This document shows, piece by piece, positions 18,338 to 26,999 of a DNA stretch of 54,307 bases. Where the stretch lies: positions 1 to 54,307 of the forward strand of contig CANBJR010000014.1 in NCBI GenBank assembly GCA_947369085.1, given 5' to 3'. Position numbers and translations under genes: made by a program. The notes beneath the pieces are model-generated. The model was not told where the DNA came from. It was given only the letters and a program-made list of their open reading frames with translations, and ran no database searches. Position 1 is the first letter of the stretch, and every line of letters starts with the position of its first letter. The stretch is from an uncultured Clostridia bacterium. Its GTDB lineage: Bacteria; Bacillota; Clostridia; Oscillospirales; Acutalibacteraceae.

Positions 18338-18357
18338 TTTAGTATCCCTGTTAGTTG

Positions 18358-18951
18358 TTAATTGTATAAATTCATGGCTCTGTCGGTTTTGCCCTCAATA
18401 ATCAGCTCAACAGCCTTTGACGCGTTGTCAAACATTGTTGTGAGTGTTTTGAACTCATTGTCTGTAAATTTTGAAAGCACCCAGTCAGCCAAATCCCAGT
18501 GCGGATTCGGCTTTGCGCCGATGCCGATTTTGATTCGGGGGAAGTTTTCGCTTGAGCTTAAGTAAATTATACTGCGCATACCTTTCTGACCACCGTCACT
18601 GCCCTTTGAACGTATACGCATTTTGCCGACGTCAAGCGATATATCATCGAAAATTACAATAACGTTTTCAGGCGGAATTTTGTAGAAATTCATAGCTTCA
18701 ACAACCGCCTGACCGCTGTTGTTCATATAGGTGGTCGGTTTCATCAGCATAACTTTTGCACCGCCGATTGTGCAGTTGCCGACAAAGCTTTTATACTTGA
18801 TTTTGTTTACCTTGCAATTGTACTTGTCGGCTATGTAATCAAGCGCAAGCCAGCCTGTGTTGTGACGTGTGTTTTCGTATTTTTTGTCAGGATTTCCCAG
18901 ACCGACAACGAGGTATTCAATTGAGCCTGAAAGTTTATTTTTTCCGAACAT
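18358..18951 (-). CDS. pth: Peptidyl-tRNA hydrolase
   Basis: Releases tRNA from peptidyl-tRNAs that fall off ribosomes. Start placed at ATG 18951 (MFGKNK...), giving 197 aa; the open frame runs 30 codons further upstream, but those residues are unlike the family and an AAAGG lies upstream of this ATG. Motifs: GLGNP (18-22, with D in place of the usual G next), ENTRHNTGW with catalytic His30, the YMNNSG substrate loop and FDDISLDVGK with the conserved Asp. The usual GGHNG loop is GGQKG, so the second His is replaced by Gln. Precedes mfd by 20 bp. Confidence 0.93.
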   Translation of the reverse strand: MFGKNKLSGSIEYLVVGLGNPDKKYENTRHNTGWLALDYIADKYNCKVNKIKYKSFVGNCTIGGAKVMLMKPTTYMNNSGQAVVEAMNFYKIPPENVIVIFDDISLDVGKMRIRSKGSDGGQKGMRSIIYLSSSENFPRIKIGIGAKPNPHWDLADWVLSKFTDNEFKTLTTMFDNASKAVELIIEGKTDRAMNLYN

Positions 18952-19086
18952 TTTAATTGGCCATAACCTTTCTGCCCACAAATAGTAATTAAAATACAGC
19001 CTTACTATGGGCGGATAAGGTGTAAATAGCAATTTAGCCATCGCTTGTTGCCGCTTGCAGAAAACTGAGCGGGCAATATAATTTTT

Positions 19087-19108
19087 ATAGTGTGAATTTT
19101 CACACTAT
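19087..19108. promoter_or_regulatory. 22-bp inverted repeat upstream of pth-mfd
   Basis: Perfect 10-bp arms ATAGTGTGAA (19087-19096) and TTCACACTAT (19099-19108) with a 2-bp centre. It lies between the zinc-ribbon gene and pth. No T run follows on either strand, so a terminator is unlikely; a protein-binding operator for pth-mfd is more likely. Confidence 0.5.
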
Positions 19109-19151
19109 ATCTCTATTCAAATTTCCTTTACATTTTTCCTTTCAAAGTAAT

Positions 19152-20456
19152 TTATGATTGTGAAAATTCGAGTACAACCCAATCGTCATCTCCGAGATTG
19201 TACGCATTTCCGCAATAAGGGCAGTTATGCTCACGGGTTGCATCAAAACTTCCTCCGCAGCTTTTGCATTCTACACGCTTTATGCTGAAATTCGAATTTT
19301 TAAGTGAATTGATATTACGACACACTGTCATAGTGAACGGCTTGGCTTTTTGTGATATTTTCCCTGCTTTTTCATAAAAAACATCGGTATACACAGTTAA
19401 CCCAACATAACAGTATAGCCCCTTTGTTTCAAAAGAATTAAGTTTTATACCACCCTTGTACTGAACATCTATTATATCTTTAAATGTATTTTGCATGGGC
19501 GGTCCTTCATAGATTGCAAGATTTTGATAATCATCACAGAAAATCATAATTTTCAAAAGCGAAATAATTTCTCCTACAAAATATTCATATGAAAAATTAT
19601 TATCAATAGCAGACATAAGTTCCGGCAGCCTTTTTTGAGCCTTAAGGTTCGGTGCAAGATACGGCATATTTTTAGCTGCATTTACTACCAATGAACCGAT
19701 TTTGGATATTGCCCAGCCTAAATATCCTGCTATTGCACCATAAAATGCTCCGCCGATTATTCTGAAAAATATGTCAGTTAATAAATTAGTTAAATCAGGA
19801 TTATTTCCGTTAGAAAAATTAGCCGCTAAAGAATATACAGTAAAACCTACTGCACCGATAAATGCGCCTGCCACAAGCCATATTGATATTTTGTGTGATA
19901 GTGATTTTTTGGTTTCAGCGTAATCGGGAAGAACAAAAAAGTTTGTTACCTTTGGAAACAGGTCGCTCATAATAAATTTTGTTCCACAACTTGGACAACC
20001 CGTCAGCAGTGTTCTTATATCGCTTATGGCACCGCAGTTTGGACAGCAGTAGCTAAAATTTGTATTCTGATTTTCAAGCCTTGTAATCATAAGATAAAGT
20101 ATCTGAGTATCTTTTTTTCTGAGTTTTCTTTTGTTATTTATTCTGTAATCAGTTATATTTTCATAACTTCTGTAAACAATCTGACTTTTATATTTTCCCG
20201 GGTCATTCACTGAGCGTGCGATTCCTATATTGTCAAGATGTTCCCCGCGCAAATTGTAAACAGAATCAATAGTGACGCCTTTACTTTCAATTCTTTTTCT
20301 TTGTAAATCAAAAGCATATCTCAAATCCAAAGAAGCTATTATCGGAGAATTTCCCGTGTGGCTCCATTGAGAAATTTCATAAACAAATCTATTGTAAACT
20401 TCTTCATTACTTGTATTACTCAACATATCTCTCTCATTATTCATAATCATTATCAT
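19152..20456 (-). CDS. Membrane protein with two zinc ribbons (Tim44-like middle region)
   Basis: The open frame begins at 20516, but its first 20 codons overlap the prs terminator (20471-20491), so the start is more likely at ATG 20456, 20444 or 20426 (434 aa from the first). Four-Cys zinc ribbon CCPNCG...GCPSCG (~138-157), then two membrane helices (~188-212 and ~225-252, the second rich in small residues: IIGGAFYGAIAGYLGW). A soluble ~120-residue region resembles Tim44-like domains, and a second ribbon CKSCGGSF...NCPYCG (~397-416) lies near the end. Both ribbons should face the cytoplasm. No known pathway; I infer a protein-protein interaction or sensor role. Confidence 0.65.
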   Translation of the reverse strand: MIMIMNNERDMLSNTSNEEVYNRFVYEISQWSHTGNSPIIASLDLRYAFDLQRKRIESKGVTIDSVYNLRGEHLDNIGIARSVNDPGKYKSQIVYRSYENITDYRINNKRKLRKKDTQILYLMITRLENQNTNFSYCCPNCGAISDIRTLLTGCPSCGTKFIMSDLFPKVTNFFVLPDYAETKKSLSHKISIWLVAGAFIGAVGFTVYSLAANFSNGNNPDLTNLLTDIFFRIIGGAFYGAIAGYLGWAISKIGSLVVNAAKNMPYLAPNLKAQKRLPELMSAIDNNFSYEYFVGEIISLLKIMIFCDDYQNLAIYEGPPMQNTFKDIIDVQYKGGIKLNSFETKGLYCYVGLTVYTDVFYEKAGKISQKAKPFTMTVCRNINSLKNSNFSIKRVECKSCGGSFDATREHNCPYCGNAYNLGDDDWVVLEFSQS

Positions 20457-20470
20457 TTCTAACACAAACA

Positions 20471-20491
20471 GGCGGGTTTTAACAACCCGCC
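20471..20491 (-). terminator. prs terminator
   Basis: GGCGGGTT (20471-20478) and AACCCGCC (20484-20491) with a 5-nt loop. On the minus strand it lies about 65 nt after the prs stop and is followed by TGTTTGTG. It shows that the next gene starts downstream of it. Confidence 0.8.
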
Positions 20492-20555
20492 CCATGTAAT
20501 ATTTATTATTGTACAATATTATACAAGAAAATTATGTCGCAAAAAGCGCATATTA

Positions 20556-21515
20556 TCATCCGAAAGCAGCAGTAAACGGCTTGTCGTTGTAAATTCTTGC
20601 AATAGCTTCAGCAAAGGTCGGAGCTACGGGAAGAATTGTGAACTTGTCGATCATCTTTTCCTGCGGAACGGGAATTGTATCAAGAAGAACAACTTCTTTG
20701 AGAGCGCTGTTCTTGATTCTCTCAATTGCCGGACCAGAAAGAACTGCGTGAGTTGCACAAGCGTAAACTTCTGTTGCGCCGCCCTTTTCAACGATGGCGT
20801 TTGCAGCGTTGCAGAGTGTGCCTGCTGTATCAATCATATCGTCAACAAGGATAACCTTTTTGCCTCTTGCATCACCGATGATGTTCATAACTTCGCAAAC
20901 GTTTGGCTTGGGTCTGCGCTTGTCGATAATTGCAAGACCTGTGCCGATTTTGGAAGCAAAGTTTCTTGAACGTGTAACCGAACCGAGGTCGGGAGAAACT
21001 ACAATGTAGTCGTCAGGGTTGCCGCCGATTTTCTCTTTCATATGATTAGCGAGGAGGGACGCACCGTGGAGGTGGTCAACGGGAATGTTGAAAAATCCCT
21101 GAATCTGATTAGCGTGTAAATCCATTGTAAGCACACGGTCAGCGCCTGCGCTTGTGATGATGTCAGCGCAAAGCTTTGCTGAAATCGGATCTCTCGCCTT
21201 AGCCTTTCTGTCCTGCCTTGCATAGCCGAAGTAGGGCATAACAGCTGTAATTCTTGCAGCAGAAGCACGTTTCATAGCGTCAATCATAATGAGCATTTCC
21301 ATAAGATTGTCGTTAACAGGCGTGCAGGTTGACTGAACGATAAAGCAGTCGCTTCCTCTTACAGATTCGTGAAGTGAAACAGCAATTTCGCCGTCCGAAA
21401 ATTGTGTGCAGTCGCTTTTGCCGAGCGGCAAACCAAGACAGCCTGCAATTCCCTGAGCTACGTCAACGTTTGAACTGCCGGTGAAAATTTTGATGTCCTT
21501 ACCGTGAAAATTCAT
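20556..21515 (-). CDS. prs: Ribose-phosphate pyrophosphokinase
   Basis: Makes PRPP from ribose-5-phosphate and ATP for nucleotide, histidine and tryptophan synthesis. 319 aa, normal class I length. Visible motifs: RQDRKAKARDPISAK near the ATP site, the metal-binding segment DLHANQIQGFF, VSPDLGSVTR (catalytic loop region), and the PRPP loop DDMIDTAGT. Starts with an ATG preceded by AGGAG (minus strand). The glmU-like gene lies 60 bp upstream on the same strand, the same order (glmU-prs) as in many Firmicutes. Confidence 0.96.
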   Translation of the reverse strand: MNFHGKDIKIFTGSSNVDVAQGIAGCLGLPLGKSDCTQFSDGEIAVSLHESVRGSDCFIVQSTCTPVNDNLMEMLIMIDAMKRASAARITAVMPYFGYARQDRKAKARDPISAKLCADIITSAGADRVLTMDLHANQIQGFFNIPVDHLHGASLLANHMKEKIGGNPDDYIVVSPDLGSVTRSRNFASKIGTGLAIIDKRRPKPNVCEVMNIIGDARGKKVILVDDMIDTAGTLCNAANAIVEKGGATEVYACATHAVLSGPAIERIKNSALKEVVLLDTIPVPQEKMIDKFTILPVAPTFAEAIARIYNDKPFTAAFG

Positions 21516-21576
21516 TGTAATAACTCCTTTGCATAAAATTTGCGAATTATTTATGATAAATGAATGGTTAACTTAA

Positions 21577-22326
21577 TTAACAGGAATAACCTCTTGCTCT
21601 GGCAATTTCATTAAGTTCCTCAAGCTGGGACGGGTCATTTGCGCCGAGTACGGTATCACTGCACTCGGCGGTATATGCACCGATTTTTCTGCCGTCTGAA
21701 AGAAGAAGCTTTATTGCGTCGGGAAGATAGTATTCCTTTGCTTTGTTGTCGGATTTGATTCTGTCAAGTACCGATAAAAGAAGCTCGCAGTTAAACCAGA
21801 AACCGCCGGAATTAACTTCATTGATTTTTAAAATTTCCTCGTCTGCGTCTTTCTGTTCAACAATTGCCTTTAGCTGTCCGTTTTCGTCACGCACAATTCG
21901 ACCGTAGCCTGTGGGGTCATCAACCTTTGCGGTAATTACAGTAGCGGCACAACCGCTGTCTGCATGCTGACAAAGCGACTTTTTGATTGTATCGCTCGAC
22001 ATAAACGGAGCGTCGCCGTTCAAAATAACTACGTTTCCGCTGTGGCTTTTAAGAAAATCCTTTGCCATCATAACGGCATGACCAGTGCCGAGACGCTCGG
22101 ACTGAAAAACACTTTCAATCGGAAAATCAAGAGTAGAAATAAACTGTTCAATACATTCTTTCTTAAAGCCCTTTACAACGCAGATATCGTCTATTCCGGC
22201 GTTTTTAAGTGCTGAAATAACCCACAAGAGCATCGGCTTGCCGAGAACTTCTGACAGGGTTTTAGGTTTGTCGGACTTCATTCTCTTGCCCTCGCCGCCG
22301 GCAAGAACTATTGCACAATTACCCAT
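21577..22326 (-). CDS. One-domain GlmU-like nucleotidyltransferase
   Basis: Resembles the N-terminal uridyltransferase half of GlmU, which makes UDP-GlcNAc from GlcNAc-1-P and UTP. Start set at ATG 22326, preceded by AGAGG at 7 nt; the longer frame adds 23 atypical residues. 249 aa. Motifs: LAGGEGKRMKSDKPKTL (usually LAAGxGTRM), LGTGHA, ILNGDAPF, and EVNSGGFWFN. The C-terminal left-handed beta-helix acetyltransferase domain of classic GlmU (~450 aa) is absent; the stop at 21577 is followed by prs. So either the acetyl transfer is done elsewhere or the enzyme is a related sugar nucleotidyltransferase. Confidence 0.85.
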   Translation of the reverse strand: MGNCAIVLAGGEGKRMKSDKPKTLSEVLGKPMLLWVISALKNAGIDDICVVKGFKKECIEQFISTLDFPIESVFQSERLGTGHAVMMAKDFLKSHSGNVVILNGDAPFMSSDTIKKSLCQHADSGCAATVITAKVDDPTGYGRIVRDENGQLKAIVEQKDADEEILKINEVNSGGFWFNCELLLSVLDRIKSDNKAKEYYLPDAIKLLLSDGRKIGAYTAECSDTVLGANDPSQLEELNEIARARGYSC

Positions 22327-22562
22327 TTTGTACCTCTTTATTATACGGCATATAGCCTGAATTATATATTGTATAACAGTGTATCCGTCAAACATACCAA
22401 CAGATATTAATATTATCTCATAAAAATTACAAATTTCAAGTGAATTTTACAAAAAAACAATATTCCTGCACATTTTAAACGATTTATACAATATTAATAA
22501 AATTTTAAACCGTTTTTTATAAGAAAAAAATTCAAAAAAATGTAGCTATTTTTGCTATTATT

Positions 22563-22571
22563 TGTTATAAT
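22563..22571 (+). promoter_or_regulatory. Extended -10 promoter of ppdK
   Basis: TGTTATAAT (22563-22571) is an extended -10 element with a consensus TATAAT. No good -35 is present, which is usual for extended -10 promoters. It gives a leader of about 80 nt with a small GCAAAG-G-CTTTGC hairpin and a good ribosome site (TAGGAGGATT) before the start at 22656. The remaining interval 22327-22562 is AT-rich and gene-free. Confidence 0.65.
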
Positions 22572-22655
22572 AACTTTTAGGCTTATACTTGCAGGCAGAG
22601 CGCAAAGGCTTTGCTATAGCCGTATACACTATTTATTTATAGGAGGATTACCAAA

Positions 22656-25283
22656 ATGGCAAAAAAATGGGTGTACCTTTTTACAGAAGGTAATGCTAAC
22701 ATGCGTGAGCTCCTCGGCGGTAAGGGTGCTAACCTTGCAGAAATGACAGGTTTAGGACTTCCCGTTCCACAGGGCTTCACTATTACAACAGAAGCTTGTA
22801 CTCAGTACTATGAGGACGGCAGAGAAATCAATGACGAAATTCAGGGTCAGATTAACGAGTACATCGAAAAGATGGAAGAAATCACCGGCAAAAAGTTCGG
22901 CGATAAGGAAAATCCCCTTCTCGTTTCCGTTCGTTCAGGCGCAAGAGCTTCTATGCCCGGTATGATGGATACAATCCTCAACCTCGGTCTTAACGAAACA
23001 GTTGTTAACGTAATTGCTGAAAAATCAGGCAATCCCCGTTGGGCTTGGGACTGCTACAGAAGATTTATTCAGATGTATTCTGACGTAGTTATGGAAGTTG
23101 GTAAGAAGTACTTTGAGGAGCTTATCGACAAAATGAAGGCTGAAAGAGGCGTTACATTTGACGTTGAGCTTACAGCTGACGACCTTAAGGAGCTTGCATC
23201 ACAGTTTAAGGCTGAATACAAGAGCAAAATCGGTCAGGACTTCCCTGACGATCCTAAAGAGCAGCTTATGGGTGCTGTTAAGGCTGTATTCCGTTCATGG
23301 GACAACCCCCGTGCTAACGTATATCGCCGTGATAACGATATTCCTTATTCATGGGGTACTGCAGTAAACGTACAGTCAATGGCATTCGGTAACATGGGTG
23401 ACGATTGCGGTACAGGCGTTGCATTTACAAGAGATCCTGCTACAGGTGAGAAGAAGCTCATGGGTGAGTTCCTTATCAACGCACAGGGTGAAGACGTTGT
23501 TGCAGGCGTTCGTACTCCTATGCCTATCGCAAAGATGGCTGAAGAGTTCCCAGAGGCTTTCGAGCAGTTCCAGCAGGTTTGCCAGACTCTTGAAAATCAC
23601 TACAGAGACATGCAGGATATGGAGTTCACAGTTGAAAACAAGAAGCTCTATATGCTCCAGACAAGAAACGGTAAGAGAACAGCTCAGGCTGCTTTAAAGA
23701 TTGCTTGTGACCTCGTTGACGAGGGAATGAGAACTGAAGAAGAAGCAGTTGCTATGATCGATCCCCGTAACCTTGATACATTGCTCCATCCCCAGTTTGA
23801 TCCCGCTGCAATAAAGGCAGCTACTCCTATCGGCAAGGGCCTTGGCGCTTCTCCGGGCGCTGCTTGCGGTAAGGTAGTATTCACAGCAGAAGACGCTGAA
23901 GCTTGGAACGCAAAGGGCGAAAAGGTTGTTCTTGTTCGTCTTGAAACATCACCTGAAGATATTACTGGTATGAAGGCTTCGCAGGGTATCCTCACAGTTA
24001 GAGGCGGTATGACATCTCACGCAGCAGTTGTTGCTCGTGGTATGGGTACATGCTGCGTATCAGGCTGCGGCGACATCAATATGGATGAAGAAAACAAGAA
24101 GTTCACACTCGCTGGCAAAGAGTTCCACGAGGGCGACTATATTTCAATCGACGGCTCAACAGGTAACATCTACGACGGTGCTATCCCCACAGTTGACGCT
24201 ACAATCGCAGGCGAGTTCGAAAGAATTATGTCATGGGCTGACAAGTTCAGAACTCTTAAGGTTAGAACAAACGCTGATACTCCTGCTGACGCTAAAAAGG
24301 CTCGTGAGCTTGGCGCAGAAGGCATCGGTCTTTGCCGTACAGAGCATATGTTCTTTGAAGAGGACAGAATCGCTGCATTCCGTGAGATGATTTGTGCAGA
24401 CACAGTTGAAGAGAGAGAAGCTGCTCTTGAAAAGATCCTTCCTTATCAGCAGAACGACTTCAAGGCTCTTTATGAAGCTCTTGAGGGCTGCCCCGTAACA
24501 ATCAGATTCCTTGACCCGCCGCTTCACGAGTTTGTTCCCACAGAGGAAGAGGACATCAAGAAGCTTGCTGACGCTCAGGGCAAGTCTGTTGAAGATATCA
24601 AGGCTATCATCACTTCACTCCACGAGTTCAACCCCATGATGGGTCACCGTGGCTGCCGTCTTGCAGTAACATATCCTGAAATTGCAAAGATGCAGACAAA
24701 GGCTGTTATCCGTGCAGCTATCGAAGTTCAGAAGGCTCATCCCGACTGGTCGGTTAAGCCTGAAATTATGATTCCGCTCGTATGCGAAGTTAAAGAGCTT
24801 AAGTTCGTTAAGAAGGTTGTTGTTGAAACAGCTGACGCTGAAATCGCTGCTGCAGGCGTTGAGCTTGAGTACGAAGTAGGTACAATGATCGAGATTCCTC
24901 GTGCTGCTCTTACAGCTGATGAAATTGCTGCTGAGGCTGACTTCTTCTGCTTCGGTACAAACGACCTTACACAGATGACATTCGGTTTCTCAAGAGATGA
25001 CGCAGGTAAGTTCTTAAACGCTTACTATGATACAAAGATTTTTGAAAACGATCCGTTTGCTAAGCTCGACCAGACAGGTGTTGGCAAGCTTATGGAAACA
25101 GCTATCAAGCTTGGTAAGCCCGTTAATTCCAATCTCCACATTGGTATCTGCGGCGAGCATGGCGGCGACCCGTCTTCAGTAGAATTCTGCCACAAGATTG
25201 GTCTTGACTATGTATCATGCTCACCTTTCCGTGTGCCGATTGCACGTCTTGCTGCTGCACAGGCTGCTGTTAACAATAAGTAA
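22656..25283 (+). CDS. ppdK: Pyruvate, phosphate dikinase
   Basis: Interconverts pyruvate + ATP + phosphate and PEP + AMP + PPi; in anaerobes it usually works toward pyruvate for energy. 875 aa, full length. N-terminal ATP-grasp domain (VSVRSGARASMPGMMDT), central swivelling phosphohistidine domain with catalytic His455 in GGMTSHAAVVARGMG, and the C-terminal TIM barrel with GLCRTEHMFF, FGTNDLTQMTFGFSRDD and catalytic Cys832 in HIGICGEHGG. The His number equals that of the Clostridium symbiosum enzyme. Ribosome site AGGAGG 9 nt upstream. Codon use is highly biased (GGT/GCT/CTT, few rare codons), as in adhE, suggesting strong expression. Confidence 0.98.
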   Translation: MAKKWVYLFTEGNANMRELLGGKGANLAEMTGLGLPVPQGFTITTEACTQYYEDGREINDEIQGQINEYIEKMEEITGKKFGDKENPLLVSVRSGARASMPGMMDTILNLGLNETVVNVIAEKSGNPRWAWDCYRRFIQMYSDVVMEVGKKYFEELIDKMKAERGVTFDVELTADDLKELASQFKAEYKSKIGQDFPDDPKEQLMGAVKAVFRSWDNPRANVYRRDNDIPYSWGTAVNVQSMAFGNMGDDCGTGVAFTRDPATGEKKLMGEFLINAQGEDVVAGVRTPMPIAKMAEEFPEAFEQFQQVCQTLENHYRDMQDMEFTVENKKLYMLQTRNGKRTAQAALKIACDLVDEGMRTEEEAVAMIDPRNLDTLLHPQFDPAAIKAATPIGKGLGASPGAACGKVVFTAEDAEAWNAKGEKVVLVRLETSPEDITGMKASQGILTVRGGMTSHAAVVARGMGTCCVSGCGDINMDEENKKFTLAGKEFHEGDYISIDGSTGNIYDGAIPTVDATIAGEFERIMSWADKFRTLKVRTNADTPADAKKARELGAEGIGLCRTEHMFFEEDRIAAFREMICADTVEEREAALEKILPYQQNDFKALYEALEGCPVTIRFLDPPLHEFVPTEEEDIKKLADAQGKSVEDIKAIITSLHEFNPMMGHRGCRLAVTYPEIAKMQTKAVIRAAIEVQKAHPDWSVKPEIMIPLVCEVKELKFVKKVVVETADAEIAAAGVELEYEVGTMIEIPRAALTADEIAAEADFFCFGTNDLTQMTFGFSRDDAGKFLNAYYDTKIFENDPFAKLDQTGVGKLMETAIKLGKPVNSNLHIGICGEHGGDPSSVEFCHKIGLDYVSCSPFRVPIARLAAAQAAVNNK

Positions 25284-25357
25284 TTTTCGTTTTTCGAAAT
25301 AACTGTTAATGGGTAAAACCATTTAGCAACCAATAGGCAAAATTTAATATCAAATTT

Positions 25358-25387
25358 AGACCTTGTAGAGTAAAATCTGCAAGGTCT
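25358..25387 (+). terminator. ppdK terminator
   Basis: AGACCTTG (25358-25365) and CAAGGTCT (25380-25387), inner AGA/TCT pairs, followed directly by a run of seven T's. Confidence 0.9.
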
Positions 25388-25434
25388 TTTTTTACCCTAA
25401 AATCATAGAAAAAGCCTTGTAAACACTGCGTTTC

Positions 25435-25462
25435 TGTCAATAAAACAGGAATTTTATTGACA
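25435..25462. repeat. 11-bp inverted repeat in the ppdK-XRE gap
   Basis: TGTCAATAAAA (25435-25445) and TTTTATTGACA (25452-25462), perfect, with a 6-nt loop, followed by ACTTTTTGC. It could be a second terminator or a structured element. The rest of 25388-25594 has no gene. Confidence 0.45.
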
Positions 25463-25559
25463 CTTTTTGCAGCGTTGCTGTTGATAACGATTTTCGCATC
25501 GTGGTTGATAAACAGCTTCGCACAATAACATTTCGAAATAACTTAATATAGCAAAACTA

Positions 25560-25584
25560 AAGGCTGCTCATTGCGAGCAGCCTT
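25560..25584. terminator. Bidirectional terminator
   Basis: AAGGCTGCTC (25560-25569) and GAGCAGCCTT (25575-25584), perfect, 5-nt loop, with TTT after the stem on the plus strand. It lies 10 bp past the XRE gene stop (25595) and can end that transcript and any ppdK readthrough. Confidence 0.85.
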
Positions 25585-25594
25585 TTTGCGTGGG

Positions 25595-25828
25595 TTATTC
25601 AGTTTCAGTGTGCTTGTAAGGTTTCTTTTCGTCTGTCAAGCCTGCGAGATAGTCCATACTTGTGTTGAGAGCAAGGGCGATTTTTCTGCATTGCTCAAAG
25701 GTGTAATAACGTTTGCCGTTTTCAATTTTTGAATAATCGCTTTGGTCAATACCTGTCAGCATTTGCATTTTAATTTGTGTATAGCCTTTTTCTTTTCGCA
25801 AGTCTTTCAGTCTTTCGTTAAAATTCAT
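25595..25828 (-). CDS. XRE-family HTH regulator (77 aa)
   Basis: Single-domain XRE HTH: LKDLRKEKGYTQIKMQMLTGI, then DYSKIENGKRYYTFEQCRKIALALNTSMDYLAGLTDEKKPY. It starts at ATG 25828 with GGTGAT 5 nt upstream; the longer frame starts inside that region. A palindrome CCATAATAATTATGG lies 9 bp upstream of the start, suggesting autoregulation. Target unknown. Confidence 0.85.
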   Translation of the reverse strand: MNFNERLKDLRKEKGYTQIKMQMLTGIDQSDYSKIENGKRYYTFEQCRKIALALNTSMDYLAGLTDEKKPYKHTETE

Positions 25829-25836
25829 ATTAATCA

Positions 25837-25889
25837 CCATAATAATTATGGCAATATGACCTATTGATTTTAGGGGTAAAATGACCTAT
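25837..25889. promoter_or_regulatory. Operator-like palindrome and direct repeats upstream of the XRE gene
   Basis: Perfect 7-1-7 palindrome CCATAATAATTATGG (25837-25851), 9 bp before the XRE start codon, plus two direct repeats ATGACCTAT (25856-25864 and 25881-25889) 25 bp apart. Position fits promoter control by the XRE protein itself; this is inference. Confidence 0.45.
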
Positions 25890-25929
25890 AAATTAAACGA
25901 TATTTAGCATAATATTTGTCTACGCTTTC

Positions 25930-26023
25930 GTAGGGACACGGCGTGCCGTGTCCACACAAAAATTGCATTGTAATTTATCCGAATGGGACGTCTGGGAAGC
26001 CGTCCCTTACGGAAAAGTTTGTT
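25930..26023. repeat. Dispersed palindromic repeat, copy B
   Basis: Same element as 8377-8490, without its internal insertion: GTAGGGACACGGCGTGCCGT palindrome core, then TCCACACAAAAATTG, GAATGGGACGT and GTCCCTTACGGAAAAGTTTGTT. Both copies lie in gaps between genes. Gene-free. Confidence 0.75.
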
Positions 26024-26089
26024 TATCACATTAATATTATTATAATTAGTTACGTTTGATAATCTCTGCGAGTACAGGCACGACTTTTC

Positions 26090-26878
26090 TTAAATATTCT
26101 TCTTAATCGTATCAAGCGCACCCTTTTCAATTCTGCTGACCTGCGCTTGTGAAATACCTATTTCGCTTGCAACCTCCATCTGTGTTTTTCCTCTGAAAAA
26201 TCGCAGGGTGAGAATGCGTTTTTCCCTGTCGGAAAGGTTCTTGATTGCCTCTTTTACAGCTATTTCTTCAAGCCACGTCGAATCGTCATTCTTGTCGCCA
26301 ATCTGGTCCATAACGTAAATAGTATCGTTTCCGTCAGAAAAGACAGGTTCATACAGCGAAACAGGTTCGATGATCGCTTCAAGTGCAAGAACAACTGTTT
26401 CTTTTGGTACTTCCATTATCTTTGCTATTTCCTCAACGGTAGGTTCACGGTTATTTTTGTTTGTCAGCTCTTCTTTAATCTGCATTGCCTTATAGGCAGT
26501 GTCACGCATTGATCGTGATACTCGCACGGAGTTATTGTCACGCAGATAACGGCGAATTTCGCCGATAATCATTGGAACACCATAGGTGCTGAATCGTACG
26601 TCAAGGCTGGGGTCAAAGTTATCAATAGCCTTAATAAGTCCGATTACACCCACCTGAAACAAATCGTCAGGGTTTTCACCACGGTTTGTAAAGCGCTGAA
26701 TAACCGACAATACAAGCCGAAGGTTCCCGTTAATCATTTTTTCTCTTGCAGTTTTGCGCTCGTATTCAGTGCCGTTTTTTATTTTTAAAAGCAGTTCTCG
26801 TTTTTCGCTCTCCTTGAGTAATTTTAACTGCGAGGTGTTTACTCCGCATATTTCAACTTTTCCGTACTGCAACAACAT
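26090..26878 (-). CDS. sigG: Sporulation sigma factor SigG
   Basis: Forespore-specific RNA polymerase sigma-G, active after engulfment. 262 aa from ATG 26878. The N-terminal signature YGKVEICGVNTSQLKLL is typical of SigG. Region 2 is present (DLFQVGVIGLIKAIDNFDPSLDVRFSTYGVPMIIGEIRRYLRDN), then region 3 and region 4 HTH GKTQMEVASEIGISQAQVSRIE. The G5 tract just before the ATG is only 2 nt away, so TTG at 26875 or 26872 might be the true start. No sigE gene neighbours it here (in Bacilli they are adjacent). The PAP2 gene lies upstream behind a terminator. Confidence 0.93.
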   Translation of the reverse strand: MLLQYGKVEICGVNTSQLKLLKESEKRELLLKIKNGTEYERKTAREKMINGNLRLVLSVIQRFTNRGENPDDLFQVGVIGLIKAIDNFDPSLDVRFSTYGVPMIIGEIRRYLRDNNSVRVSRSMRDTAYKAMQIKEELTNKNNREPTVEEIAKIMEVPKETVVLALEAIIEPVSLYEPVFSDGNDTIYVMDQIGDKNDDSTWLEEIAVKEAIKNLSDREKRILTLRFFRGKTQMEVASEIGISQAQVSRIEKGALDTIKKNI

Positions 26879-26959
26879 AACCCCCAAATAATGTATAATT
26901 TACTGTGAGTTTATTATTGACGGAAAAATATATATTATTCCATTATAGGCAAAACAAAA

Positions 26960-26977
26960 CCCCTCCGTTTGGAGGGG
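26960..26977 (-). terminator. Terminator between PAP2 gene and sigG
   Basis: CCCCTCC (26960-26966), loop GTTT, GGAGGGG (26971-26977); on the minus strand it is followed by TTTTGTTTT. It should separate PAP2 transcription from sigG, which therefore needs its own promoter in 26879-26959. Confidence 0.85.
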
Positions 26978-26999
26978 GGGAGTAATTATTGAATATAGC

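Noticed and set aside
20457..20516. Upstream extension of the zinc-ribbon membrane protein
   Set aside because: The extra codons overlap the prs terminator and have no ribosome site.
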